This document shows, piece by piece, positions 1-9,429 of a stretch of DNA of 64,000 bases. The stretch is from Gracilaria gracilis (taxonomy: Eukaryota > Rhodophyta > Florideophyceae > Gracilariales > Gracilariaceae). Both the position numbers and the translations under genes were made by a program. Under the pieces are notes generated by a model, which saw nothing but the letters and a program-made list of their open reading frames with translations, ran no database searches and was not told where the DNA came from. The stretch spans positions 682,001-746,000 of the forward strand of contig JARGSG010000203.1 of assembly GCA_030374805.1 (NCBI GenBank), in the 5' to 3' direction. The first letter of the stretch is position 1, and each line of letters starts with the position of its first letter.

Positions 1-9
1 TTATATAAA

Positions 10-57
10 GAGTGACAGATTTTCGCATTTTATATAAAATGCGAAAATCTGTCACTC
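10..57. repeat. perfect 48-bp palindrome
   Basis: Bases 10-57 equal their own reverse complement at every position, with no loop. The two 24-base arms meet at the TATA in the middle. It is AT-rich at the centre and carries GTGACAG/CTGTCAC near the ends. It lies just beyond the end of the visible GNAT exon, so it could be a foldback end, a cruciform site or an insertion scar. A cloning or assembly artefact is also possible because the window edge is close. Confidence 0.9.
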
Positions 58-101
58 CCGAAGCAACCGAGAGTGCTCGAATCGAGCGTTCATGACATAG
101 A

Positions 102-551
102 TCAAAAGTCCTTTTCGTACTTGTGTTTGGCGCGAGGGCCGTGAAAGTAGTTGAGAAACGGGTCGTCTTCAAACGCGGATGCCAGCGTGTGCGCGATGCG
201 CTCGATTTGCTGCGCATCTTTGTGCACCACGACGTGGCGAGAGCGGAGGGCAGACGCTCGTGGAGCGGCCGACGCACGCTTCGTGCACGCGGTGTTGCGG
301 AGCGGCGAGACGCGGTGGCGCCGCGCGGATACGGGGGCTGGGGCGGTGAAGGCGGGCGGGGAGCGACCGTTGTGCGACGCATCCTTGGCGGTTGGCGGCG
401 GCGGTTGGCGGCGGTGGTAGCCACGGCGGTGGCGAGTTGCAGATGTGCCGGCGTCGCGACGGTGGAAGGCGGGATGCAGAAGAGCGCGCGCACGGCGCCG
501 CGTTGTTGATAGATATCGGAGGCGGTATGCGGTGCACGCCACGTGCAACAA
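102..551 (-). CDS. probable GNAT-family N-acetyltransferase, first exon only, with targeting-peptide-like N-terminus
   Basis: This 149-codon ORF begins with about 100 residues rich in Arg, Ala, Ser, Thr and Pro with very few acidic residues, which looks like an organelle transit peptide. Residues from about 107 onward (AQQIERIAHTLASAFEDDPF) match the first helix region of GNAT acetyltransferases, which transfer acetyl from acetyl-CoA to an amine. The acetyl-CoA-binding motif is not present here. A GTACGA at about 115-120 on the minus strand could be a splice donor, so the reading may stop being coding near 121 and continue in an exon beyond the left edge. The GNAT call rests on a short stretch and the targeting call is inference from composition. 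Confidence 0.5.
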   Translation of the reverse strand: MLHVACTAYRLRYLSTTRRRARALLHPAFHRRDAGTSATRHRRGYHRRQPPPPTAKDASHNGRSPPAFTAPAPVSARRHRVSPLRNTACTKRASAAPRASALRSRHVVVHKDAQQIERIAHTLASAFEDDPFLNYFHGPRAKHKYEKDF

Positions 552-629
552 CCGCCTTTCTTTTGTTTACAGTACGCGCCCGGATTCACCGCTTCTTTAC
601 AGCTGGCTACAGGCTACGTGTACACGTAA

Positions 630-2519
630 TCAAACGGCGCCATCGCCGTGACTGCCCCCTGTTGACGAGAAGCTCTCGGGTCTCGTCATCGTCTTCATCA
701 CAGCTTCGAACGTTTCACCGTCGACTGCCGCTGCTCGATTGCGTCCCTCGTCGCCGTCGCCCGGGTTCTTCTGGGGGATGAGCACCATCGCGAGGAACAA
801 GGAGCCCCCGACTAAGTACGCGATCAGGAAGAAGCGGCGCAGCTTCTCGAAGCTCAGCGTGGTGTTCACTTCCGCCCTGCACTGCGGCAGGTTATTGAAG
901 TACCTGATGAGGCTGGTCGTTGTTTGATTTCCCAGTAGCTCAAGCGTGGCACGGCTCATCGTTTCTGTCAGATTGCTGCCTTTTGGCAGCAGCGTTGACA
1001 ACCCACTGTTCCAGATTGGTTCGCCGACGATCACAAAGTCGCCACAATACCTTTGCCGAATTGCGGATGTAATGGCAGACTCCAGCACAATTGCATACTT
1101 GCACTGGCCCTCTTCAACCGCTTGAAATAACATCTTGTAAGAATTGAAATAGTTTGGTGGGTTCTGTTCATGGCATTCCCTACGGTAGAGTACACACAAA
1201 TTGCCCAAAGTCAGACAACTGTTGCAGCTTTGAAACAAGGCGCATGATGCAACTTACTCCACAGCGATAGACTTCTCCCAATACGTCTCCAAAGCACCTC
1301 CCCTCAGTATACACACTTCTGAAGGGTCAATTCTGCAACTCAGAAGATCTGCCGCTGTTTGAAACTTCGTCTCAACAGATTCTTGTACAAGTGAGGCTCT
1401 GCAGTAGTGAACGAAATGTAAATGCATCGATGTCAGAAAAGTGAATTCTCGCAGCTGTGAACGTTGGGACAATCAGTAATGCGCACAACTTACGTCATGC
1501 TAGCCTCGTACGACAAGACTAGAAAGAGCGCAGTTACTGCAAGAATGAGGTTAAGAAACCACTGACGCGTTGTGTTTCCGTGATCAACGACAGTCTCGTC
1601 GGATAGCATTAGCATTCTCATAACTTCAACAGTATTGGATTTCGATTGCGGGTAGCATGAAGGTCTCAGTCTTCAGTGTGCTTTTTCGCGCAGAACCGCA
1701 TGGAGAGTAGAGTGAAACTTACGAGTACTTTGAATGCCCTTCCTCAATCGGAAAGGCAGATTGCTCTTCGTGAGATAGTGTCCCCACCTTTTAAGTCTGG
1801 AATACGTTTCTGGCAACGGCTCATACTCAGAAGGGACAGCAAATCGCCGGTCGAGAATTTTCAGGAACGAGAACATAACGAACAGAGACATAATCGAGAT
1901 CCAAGCCCAGCCGTCGAAAGTCTGAATGAAGAACCAAACCTTCCCTGACAATGTTGCCTCGGAAACGTGCGAAAACGCGACGTATCGATCGTACGCAAAC
2001 GGAGGCAGGAAATCGACTAGTCCGAAACGACTTGCCGTCTGAAACCAACCTCCAATTCCAATATCACATGAGCAGTCCGGGGAATCAATTATCTGCCCGG
2101 TTGATTTGTTGGTACATTCGTGCATGGATGTGACGAAAGCACTGAAAGCAGTTGTGTTTGGGCTGCGAAAGACGTGAATCGATGAGCACGTCCAATTGAG
2201 GTACGCTTGATGCTGAAGCAGATGCTCTTTTATGACTCCGTCCAAACCATTCTGAATGTATGCCACCATAGTATGTAGGAAATCGTTAGTACGCATGATT
2301 GTCTTCTTCGATTGACAAGGACTTTGAATAACGCACGTTCCAGTAATTACGGTCATTCTGAAAGCTGATGGGAGGTTCCTCCATTAGACAACAGCGCAAT
2401 GGCGGTTGCGAAGATAACACATTTCGAGTGCCCAAAGCAGTGTGAAGTGACGTAAGGGACGCAAATAGCAAGAAGAGAAGCTCTGTATGCTTGACGAATT
2501 GCGGTATGACATCTGACAT
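630..2519 (-). CDS. ionotropic glutamate receptor-like channel (LBD plus transmembrane domain), five exons
   Basis: Exons 2519-2337, 2251-1723, 1623-1494, 1398-1258 and 1179-630 sum to 1533 bases (510 residues plus stop) with phases that fit. Residues 1-30 look like a signal peptide. LBD lobe S1 includes MEEPPISF and ends in CDIGIGGWFQTASRFGLVDF, where R136 is the family's ligand-carboxylate arginine. M1 is about 174-194 (TFDGWAWISI...), the M3 region about 259-281 ends in LVLSYEASMT (compare SYTANLAAF), and S2 carries AIVLESA, GEPIW and LPKGSNL. M4 is about 444-463 (FFLIAYLVGG...), followed by a short acidic/Ser tail. There is no amino-terminal LIVBP domain, so the protein resembles GluR0-like or insect IR-like minimal receptors. 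It should be a plasma-membrane ligand-gated channel. The pore loop is divergent, so the ion selectivity and ligand are unknown. Confidence 0.85.
2252..2336 (-). other. intron 1 of the iGluR-like gene with TACTAAC branch point
   Basis: An 85-bp intron with donor GTGCGT (2336-2331), an exact TACTAAC branch-point heptamer (2291-2285) and acceptor CATTCAG. It joins two phase-0 exons and connects the signal peptide and LBD start to the rest of S1. The other three introns have GTAAGT donors and lengths of 99, 95 and 78 bp. The last acceptor has one alternative in the same frame. Confidence 0.8.
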
Positions 2520-4524
2520 GGAAATGTATGGCGCTGAGTAGGGGCGATGATGAAAGCGTTTCCGAAATGACGTCCGTACCAGATTATCTAATTTTGTTTG
2601 TGTGAAGTTTGTGCTAATTCGCAGAAACCATGAGTGTGGGCAGGGAGTTCTCTTTGTTGGTGTATCGGACAAGTATTTCTTGGCGTGTGCAGAAGTAAGG
2701 TACAACTCGAGAACTAGAACATATGTTTGTTTTTATCTGCTGTTGTGATGAACATGTAAGTTCGGAGGGGAAGACATGGAGAGTTCTGCCATTCATTTTT
2801 CATCTGTGGAACCGAGCATAACGTAAGAATGAAGTTGGACAAGAGCCAGAAACGATTCTTAACGGCTCATGGCTTGCTATTCGAGTCCAGTTGGAGTTCA
2901 CAGTTAACAACTGTGTGACTCACGACCTCACAACAAGTTCACTCCGGAATTTGGACAACGTGTACGCCACAGCCAATGACTTGCATACACATAGGAAGCA
3001 GAAGCGAAAGCAAGGCGAGATGGAGTGTAGAAAGACCGCGAAAGGGGGCATCTGCAGCACCTGCTTCGCCAAATATGCCCTAACTTTGCCCCTTGACGAT
3101 TACACACAATATTGGGTCCGTCCGAAAATCCCAAGTCTTAGATTCCAAGAGGAAAACCCCTTGAGCTCACAAGGACAGTTCCAGCTGGGTTACACGAAAG
3201 CTAGTGTAACCGTTTCAGGTCTTTTTCGTTCATGCATATCTAGAGAGTTCCCATCACTCCGTTGTCCAAGATCTGTTCAGGATGCACCAGCTGTTTCGGG
3301 TAAGATGCTGCAGCCCGCAGAGCACCGCCTCGCCTAGCACAGCCACTGCCTGTCGTCGCCGTTTTCGTCACCGACTGGGCCACCGTCAGCGCCAGCGGGG
3401 TCAGCAGCACCTACACCCCGTTGGACCCCGACGCATCGCCGCCGTGCCCCGCGCGCGCCTTAAGTCCATCGCGCAATTGTTGCCGCCGTCGCCGTCACCA
3501 CCGCCGCACTTTGCCAGCGCGTGCACGCGCGCATGTACCAGCTCACTCAACAGCCGCGACAGCTGATGATAAGCACGCGAACGGGGTCGTTTTCTCCAAT
3601 CCTCGGTACGAAGTCACAGTTGTCGTTCGCCAAGAAGAGGTTTGAACGTCATAATTTTGGTTGATACCCTTCGTCATTTCGATTTTAGTGTGGATGGCTA
3701 GTAAGTTTCCTGCAATGAATGAAAGAGCACAGCAAAGATAAAATTAGCCTTGTTAGCCTTTGCCCGGACTATGAATGGTTGATCGGCAACTGTTTGGCGC
3801 ACAAGGGATGCCCTGGAGATGCCCTTGGGCTTCTTTGCTCTCTTTGAGTCCTCCGTCTGCTCGTACGGGTCTACTCGCCTATACTTCGCGCCCATTTGCA
3901 TCCTGTAGTCAGCTTGTCTCTTTCTCAATTAATTAATGTCCGCATATAGCGTCCTCATTCATTCTTCATTCTTACATGGATGTTGCTATCCTAGTAGAAG
4001 CTTTGTGATCAACTAAGCCAAACACATTTCAATTCTTAATTCAATTCACACTTTGTCAGTGACAAGGTTGTCTCAGGGTTTGCTTTTCAACAACAATTAA
4101 AAATATCTGGCGTGTTTACGACTTTTTTTTGTTAATTTCCAAATTTTGAATGACAGAACCAATTTGTAATATCAAAATTTTGAATGCTTAAATAAGTTTG
4201 AATTTGAATTTGAATTCTACCTTCCCCTTCACAGCTCGTGCGACCAATCGTACAAGCACTGCTTGACATTGGGTCAATGAGAACGTTGGACATTCGGTCA
4301 ACGAGCTTAAGCCCGATCGTGCAAAGTGACTCACGTTGAATTTCAAACAGAGCGGGCGGAGCTCGAGTACAACGTACGTTCCTAGTTTCGTGGCACCCGG
4401 TCAGCTAGTCTCTCGAGACTCTCTGTGCACTTGTGACTGAAGGTCTCTTCGCATTGCAACAGTATAAATACAGGTCCATTGGAGATGAAAGCTAAGTCAG
4501 AACCAGTACTCAAAATCTGGATCT

Positions 4525-4643
4525 CGAAATCTGGACTTTGAGACAAGTCCTGGTGGCGCACGTTTTCGTGCCGCTCGTAACACTTGTACTACGAGCGGCA
4601 CAAAGGCGTGCTCTATCAGGACTTGTCTCAAGTCCAGATTTCG
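4525..4643. repeat. long inverted repeat (foldback), arms about 55 bp
   Basis: The left arm 4525-4579 begins CGAAATCTGGACTT and ends GTGCCGCTCGTA. The right arm 4590-4643 is its reverse complement with roughly 8 differences and one single-base indel, around a 10-base spacer. The short ORFs read across it on both strands are products of the symmetry, not genes. It resembles the stem of a small non-autonomous foldback element or a small-RNA precursor. Confidence 0.85.
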
Positions 4644-4801
4644 AAACAACGATGGTTGCGCAATGGATGACGCGATATTGCGCGCGAAAAGTACTGTTTT
4701 CAATTTCCCTCCAACGCCGAATTACTATCCCTTTGCATCAGCTGATAAAAGCCCACTGGGTTTACAAGTTCGTGGACAATGGACAATTTTGCTTTTCGGC
4801 C

Positions 4802-4849
4802 ATGTTCAAATGTAGAAAGGGCCTAAGGCCCTTTCTACTTTTGGACATG
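4802..4849. repeat. hairpin with 12-bp perfect core stem
   Basis: GTAGAAAGGGCC, loop TAA, GGCCCTTTCTAC occupies 4812-4838 without mismatch. The pairing extends outward to about 23 bp per arm with two mismatches. It sits about 160 bp from the longer foldback at 4525-4643, so the two may belong to one element. Confidence 0.8.
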
Positions 4850-5123
4850 TACAAAAATTGTACACGATTTTGGGCGACCTGGTCGCTCAAGAGCGACCCG
4901 CGGAAGAGATCTCTCAGTGACTCCGGGAGACCTGCATAATCGTTTCAGATTTGTTTTCAAATTTTCGCTTTGTAATAAACGTTAGTTTTCTTATTGTTTT
5001 TCACGCTTTTGTAGCACCTATTCCTGCAGTCGGTTAATAAAAATATGATTCATTTTATGTGTTTCAAGAGCTCATATTTACATGTTCAGTCACTGAACTT
5101 GAGTGATTCTACCATCGTAAAGC

Positions 5124-5720
5124 TTGAATTTCATAAACACCCGTTCTGCGTATCATCCCAGACTGCAAAGAGAGTATAAAATGGGCCGATATCTTCTCAT
5201 AAAAATGAAGCGAATGAAATCCTTGCAAGAAGTGCAAGCCCAGCTGTCGAGTGTGGCTCCTACATTAGTTCCACCGAGCCATTTCCGCCCTTGCCTTTTC
5301 TTTCGCTGTGAACAAGAACAGAAAGGTAGTAGAAAGAAAAATATGACAGAAAATTCTTTTCAAAGTTATACCATGTCCATCAAAGCATACAACACCGACT
5401 CTTCGACTGTTTACTCGAAATTCTGGAGGTGCAAGGAAGGCAAGTGCAAATCAGTACAGATTGCCGCAAAGCAGGTGTATGCAGAAGAAGACACAGTTCC
5501 TAAGGCTACAAAGTCGAAGGAGAGACTCAAGGACCATAAGAAGCACTGTTCAAAATACCAGAAGAGGGCTAAAAAGAAATGTTGCTCGACAAGGAAGAAG
5601 AAAAGGTCCAACGAAAATACAGATCGGGAGGCAAGTGATAGCAGTTCTGAGGAACGGAATATAAAGGGGTGTACCAAGAGAGTCTGTTGTCCTGCCGTTT
5701 GCTGCAGACAACATGAATGA
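5124..5720 (+). CDS. hypothetical basic Cys-rich protein, weakly FLYWCH-like
   Basis: An uninterrupted 198-residue ORF. Around residues 90-140 it has an aromatic run then WRCKEGKCKS, a Lys-rich spacer, and DHKKHC. This order of W-x-C, C and paired His recalls FLYWCH or transposase-derived zinc fingers that bind DNA, but the C-x4-C spacing is tight and the match is not decisive. The remainder is a Lys/Arg-rich stretch (about 145-170) that could be a nuclear localisation signal, a short acidic/Ser segment, and a tail with several Cys residues (RVCCPAVCC). Met20 (MGRYLLIKMK) is an alternative start. No intron was found. The function is unknown and it may be a lineage-specific or transposon-derived gene. 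Confidence 0.4.
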   Translation: MNFINTRSAYHPRLQREYKMGRYLLIKMKRMKSLQEVQAQLSSVAPTLVPPSHFRPCLFFRCEQEQKGSRKKNMTENSFQSYTMSIKAYNTDSSTVYSKFWRCKEGKCKSVQIAAKQVYAEEDTVPKATKSKERLKDHKKHCSKYQKRAKKKCCSTRKKKRSNENTDREASDSSSEERNIKGCTKRVCCPAVCCRQHE

Positions 5721-8222
5721 TATAGATATTGCATTCCATGCATGGTACACCCCTTAATTTGTCATCGCAAGCGAGTTCCATGGACATCTGCGAAGTGTTT
5801 CCAGATCTTCTTCGCCACTAGTTGGGATTTATGTAAATAAAATCTTTACAAGAGATCGACAGGATGCTAGTTAGTGTTACTCTGCCCTCTGGCCCGTTAC
5901 TTTCTTCGAAACCGTACAGCATATTTGCTGCCAAGAATGTTTTGAACGTATGAGCTGCGAAGCATTACTTGAACGATTATAGACATTGCCCTCATGCTCC
6001 AAAGATTAGTAAACTGCATAAGCAATTTGATACATTGTACACATGTTTGCTGGTGGGTTCGTGGACGTCTCCGTGATAAGTGTGTGTCTCGGAGCCTCCA
6101 GGCTGCCTAATGCGGCTTGGGACAGGAACGCAGTTGCTAATGAACCGTTTTTCAACGAGAGATGCGTTTAGTAATCTGGTGTTTCTGAATACAGGTCGAC
6201 GCTCACAAACTCAACGCCACACGGGCCCAAGGAAACGCCGCTGTTGCCATCCTCGAACATGCGCCACTTTCTTCTTTCGCAGAAACGCACGTGAAACCGA
6301 TGGAGTAAGAAGTCCTGGCCCAGACTCGTGTTTCAAACCCGAGAAACGAGTCCATGACATGAGGCTATACCACGGCGATGTTGACCATGACAGTGCACAG
6401 CTGAGCAAGGACAGTGGTTTCTCCGTAAGCCACTGTAAAGTTACAAGGGTACGTGTACCCGTTGCCATATTGTCAATTATGTCCTTGTTTCAGGTTTCTG
6501 GTTACGTGGACACGTTACTGAATTCTTACCGTCCGCACATGTTCGTGTTTGTACAGGCACACACGTTGACACGACACGGTCGATTGGGAAGCTTAGTCAT
6601 AAACGATTTGTGCGATTTCTTCTTGGTGTTGGTATATAATAACAACGGTACCTTTGGTACCGTTCTTATCTAAGACTCTGCCTTCAAATGTTACTATCGG
6701 GCCCTCTTCTTGGGGTGATTCATTCCCGTTCGTCAACCACGGTGGTCAATACGTCTATCCTCATCAGAGCGCTTGCTATCATTTGACTTCTTTTCCCTAC
6801 ATATAATGGGTATCGACCTGCATTTCAATCTGATTCCTACACAGGTAGATACGCTGAATGGGCATCCTAGATTTCGTTTTCTGTTTACAATTTTGTGAAG
6901 TACTGATGCATTCCGGTTGCCAAGCCCCCACAGCTAGCGCCCCAGCTTCTCCAAACTCGAGCGACTGACAAAACCGGTCTCGCTGTGCCTTGACCCGAGT
7001 TCTTTTGGCCTTCCTGCTGCATTCTCCAGGTCAGAAGAGTCTAGATGCGACGAACCGATTGTTAAATTTGGATGGCATCGGCTCTTTTGCTTGCTTTGGA
7101 TGGTTCTATATAATGGATATTTGCCTTGAAGGTTACATCCCGATGTCTTTTCTGAAATACGGAACTTTAGAGCGACGTCAGCCCTCCGAATAATCAAGCT
7201 TGTGTCGTATGTCATTCATCCTGAATTAAGATTGTTACAGAAGTTTGCAATGCCAATCGGTCAGTAAATTGCGGCTTCGATTCGATATTATTCAATCTAC
7301 ACAAGTATTGATGCCGAGGATCTGCGAGTTGGCGGTACTGACTTTACCTTGGTGAAGTGGATTTGGACCGCCGTTTCCCAACCAATGCATGGCAACAGCT
7401 GCCATTCATCACCTGTTATATATGCCAAACAATCATGAAGAATTGATCACGCTGGGCTTCGAAAACTGGCTGCTCTGAGTGTTGTAGACGAGAGGGCGAA
7501 CTGTCATGAAATGGATCTGACGGAGAGGGAAAGCGTCCCGGATACCCCTACGGAGTGAAATCGACTGAATGTTGCACTCAAAATTTCATTGGGTATAAAA
7601 CAAGTGAGAGCGAAGACTGGTCTCGAAGTAAATGTAGTGCAATTGGATGCACTGTCCCAATGGGCGCATATTAGGATAGTTAGATAGTTTTTGTGGACAT
7701 GGGTGCAGCTCAGGGATCCCCACGTGTAAGTTGGTGACAGTGGTCGGCCACCCCCTACGGGACCCCTTGAGAGGTAGATTGTTTATTCTTTTCGACACGT
7801 GGCTATTGCCCTCGGAGATGTACTCAAGCACCTCACGTTGGGCAGACCTCACAGTGGTAAACCGCAAATACCCTCTGGCCGATTCTTCATCGTCTAGTTT
7901 CTCATAGGGCAGTTTTACCGTCACTGCCGGTGCTGCACGCCTATCTCGTGCCCCGTTCTTAGCGTCCGTCTGCACGATCCTCCATCCTTGCTTGGGTACT
8001 GTGCACACTACTTCCTAATTTAGGCATACTACACGGCCGTAGTTGTCGCTGTACTACAATAAAGAGGGAAAAAGACGAAAGGAACGCAACAGGCCCGAAC
8101 ACATCTCCCGCAATTGCGTTGCCTTGGTCCAGCCGATCTCCTTTGGGATAGTCTTGCAGAATTCAAGTTACCCAACAGCGGGTTCAGCCATTACGAGTAC
8201 TTTCGTAGTATAATATTTAGTT
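5721..8222. other. no supported gene
   Basis: Open frames here are short and lack family signatures. A 197-codon plus ORF at 6080-6673 has neither skewed composition nor a domain. A 140-codon minus ORF at 7586-8008 is charged in its middle third but unrecognised. A small perfect hairpin, AACGGTACC TTT GGTACCGTT, lies at 6644-6664. Nothing else stands out. Confidence 0.5.
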
Positions 8223-8229
8223 GTGTTAC

Positions 8230-9420
8230 CACAAACCACTTTTAGTCTCTCAGATATACTTAGTTTCTCGGAACCTCCGGCTCTGCCGGTTACTCAAGGT
8301 CTTCATGGCCTTAGCTCTACTTCCTCCCCGATGGCACGGGTAGTCAACCGTCACGTGGGAATTCCAGCGCACCCCTCCGTTGCTCCGTTTAAGGCGGTTG
8401 AGGGAAAAAACTGCTCCAATGGAGATTCATCGACGTCAAAACGGAATACGCACCGTGGGACACGGGATGGTACAGCAGAATTGCCATCGTTTGCACTGGA
8501 CGACTATCAGTCTGCTTCGCCGTACCCCACCGCGAGTGATCATATGCCAAGCTCGGTTTAGTATTCTCCTGCCAAAGAGGTTCGTAAGGCACGGGTGGAT
8601 AAAGCAACGTCTTTTCCGCCCGCGTCAGAAAACAACCGATCTGCCACGCTGATCTCCACTCAAGGTTTCTCCCCTTCATCGAATGTTGAGAAATTTCCCG
8701 CCATGGTGGCAGTCCAGATGCCATCCTCACTGCAGAATGCGGTGCAAAACGTCAAGGACGAGCCATCAACGGTGGACAAGGAAGATCACCTCTTCAGGAA
8801 GGGTCGGAAAGCACATATCAGTTGCGCCCTCCACCCAAGAGGAAGGTACGGCAAAGAAGTCCATCGTCGGGAACGGAACTTTTCGTAACGAGAAACAGGA
8901 ACCCGGCACATCGCGTAAGCGTGAGCGCACACCGAGCGTCTTGGTCGATCTTGGTGTTGCCATCAATGAGACACCGGTCGTTTGGCACGATGCTCCCGTT
9001 CAAAATTGCAACCAGAGATCGGGAACCATCCACCCCGTAGAAAATTCTTCAACTTCGAAACAGAATTCACGCCGTGAGACATGGATTAACGCAGCAGCTT
9101 TGCCACCACCCGCCGAAGGCGGTATTAAAAGTACTACCGTCCCCGCACAACGCGGAGCGCAGTGCGGTGTGTAAACCAACATCGCTGGGAGCGGAATTCA
9201 ATTCTCCGTTAGGGGACGTCAAGAAGCAGTTTCCAGTAGCACTCTCCACCCAGGAGGTTGCTACGGCATGGAAACCCATCACTTGGACAGGAAGACCTTC
9301 TTTAGAGGAACAACCACCCGTTAAGTGAAGCCCAAGCTCACAGAGGCGTGTCCCGTGCGCCTCGGTATATTCTGGCTCCATTGCCAGTGGCACACCGAAC
9401 GTTCCGGGAAAGATATCCGT
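8230..9420 (+). pseudogene. decayed Ser/Thr/Pro-rich repeat-coding region, about two diverged units
   Basis: Plus-strand frames share protein-level echoes about 0.6 kb apart. SSTSKRNTHRGTRD (from about 8430) returns as SSTSKQNSRRETW (from about 9045). LHPRGRYGKEVHRRERNFS (about 8830) returns as LHPGGCYGMETHHLDRKTFF (about 9247). The DNA between them is too diverged to read as a clean tandem array, and the frame changes several times within each unit. This suggests a duplicated, now decayed gene for a Ser/Thr/Pro-rich protein. The family is not recognised and the limits are approximate. Confidence 0.35.
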
Positions 9421-9429
9421 CAGCGACTG

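Larger units (their letters stand above)
2520..5123. other. no supported gene; GC-rich island and AT-rich spacer
   Basis: Nothing recognisable is coded upstream of the receptor start. Bases 3290-3560 form a GC-rich, low-complexity island that opens short Arg/Pro/Ala-rich ORFs on the plus strand, which could be a targeting-peptide exon but has no supported continuation. A 76-codon minus ORF at 3698-3928 is basic and Lys/Arg-rich without a family signature. Bases 3930-4220 are AT-rich, with a short TTTGAA tandem run near 4195-4217. Two foldbacks in this stretch are listed separately. Confidence 0.5.

Noticed and set aside
123-537. Several alternative ORFs opposite or overlapping the GNAT exon
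   Set aside because: The GC-rich leader opens all frames. Only the 102-551 minus frame reaches a recognisable domain segment.
3282-3645. GC-rich plus-strand ORFs as a targeting-peptide exon
   Set aside because: No donor site in a useful phase and no downstream exon with a recognisable protein.
4497-4939. Short ORFs on both strands with similar protein sequence
   Set aside because: The similarity comes from reading the two arms of one inverted repeat.
6080-6673. 197-codon plus ORF
   Set aside because: No composition bias, domain, signal peptide or splice-linked extension. Its length alone is not convincing.
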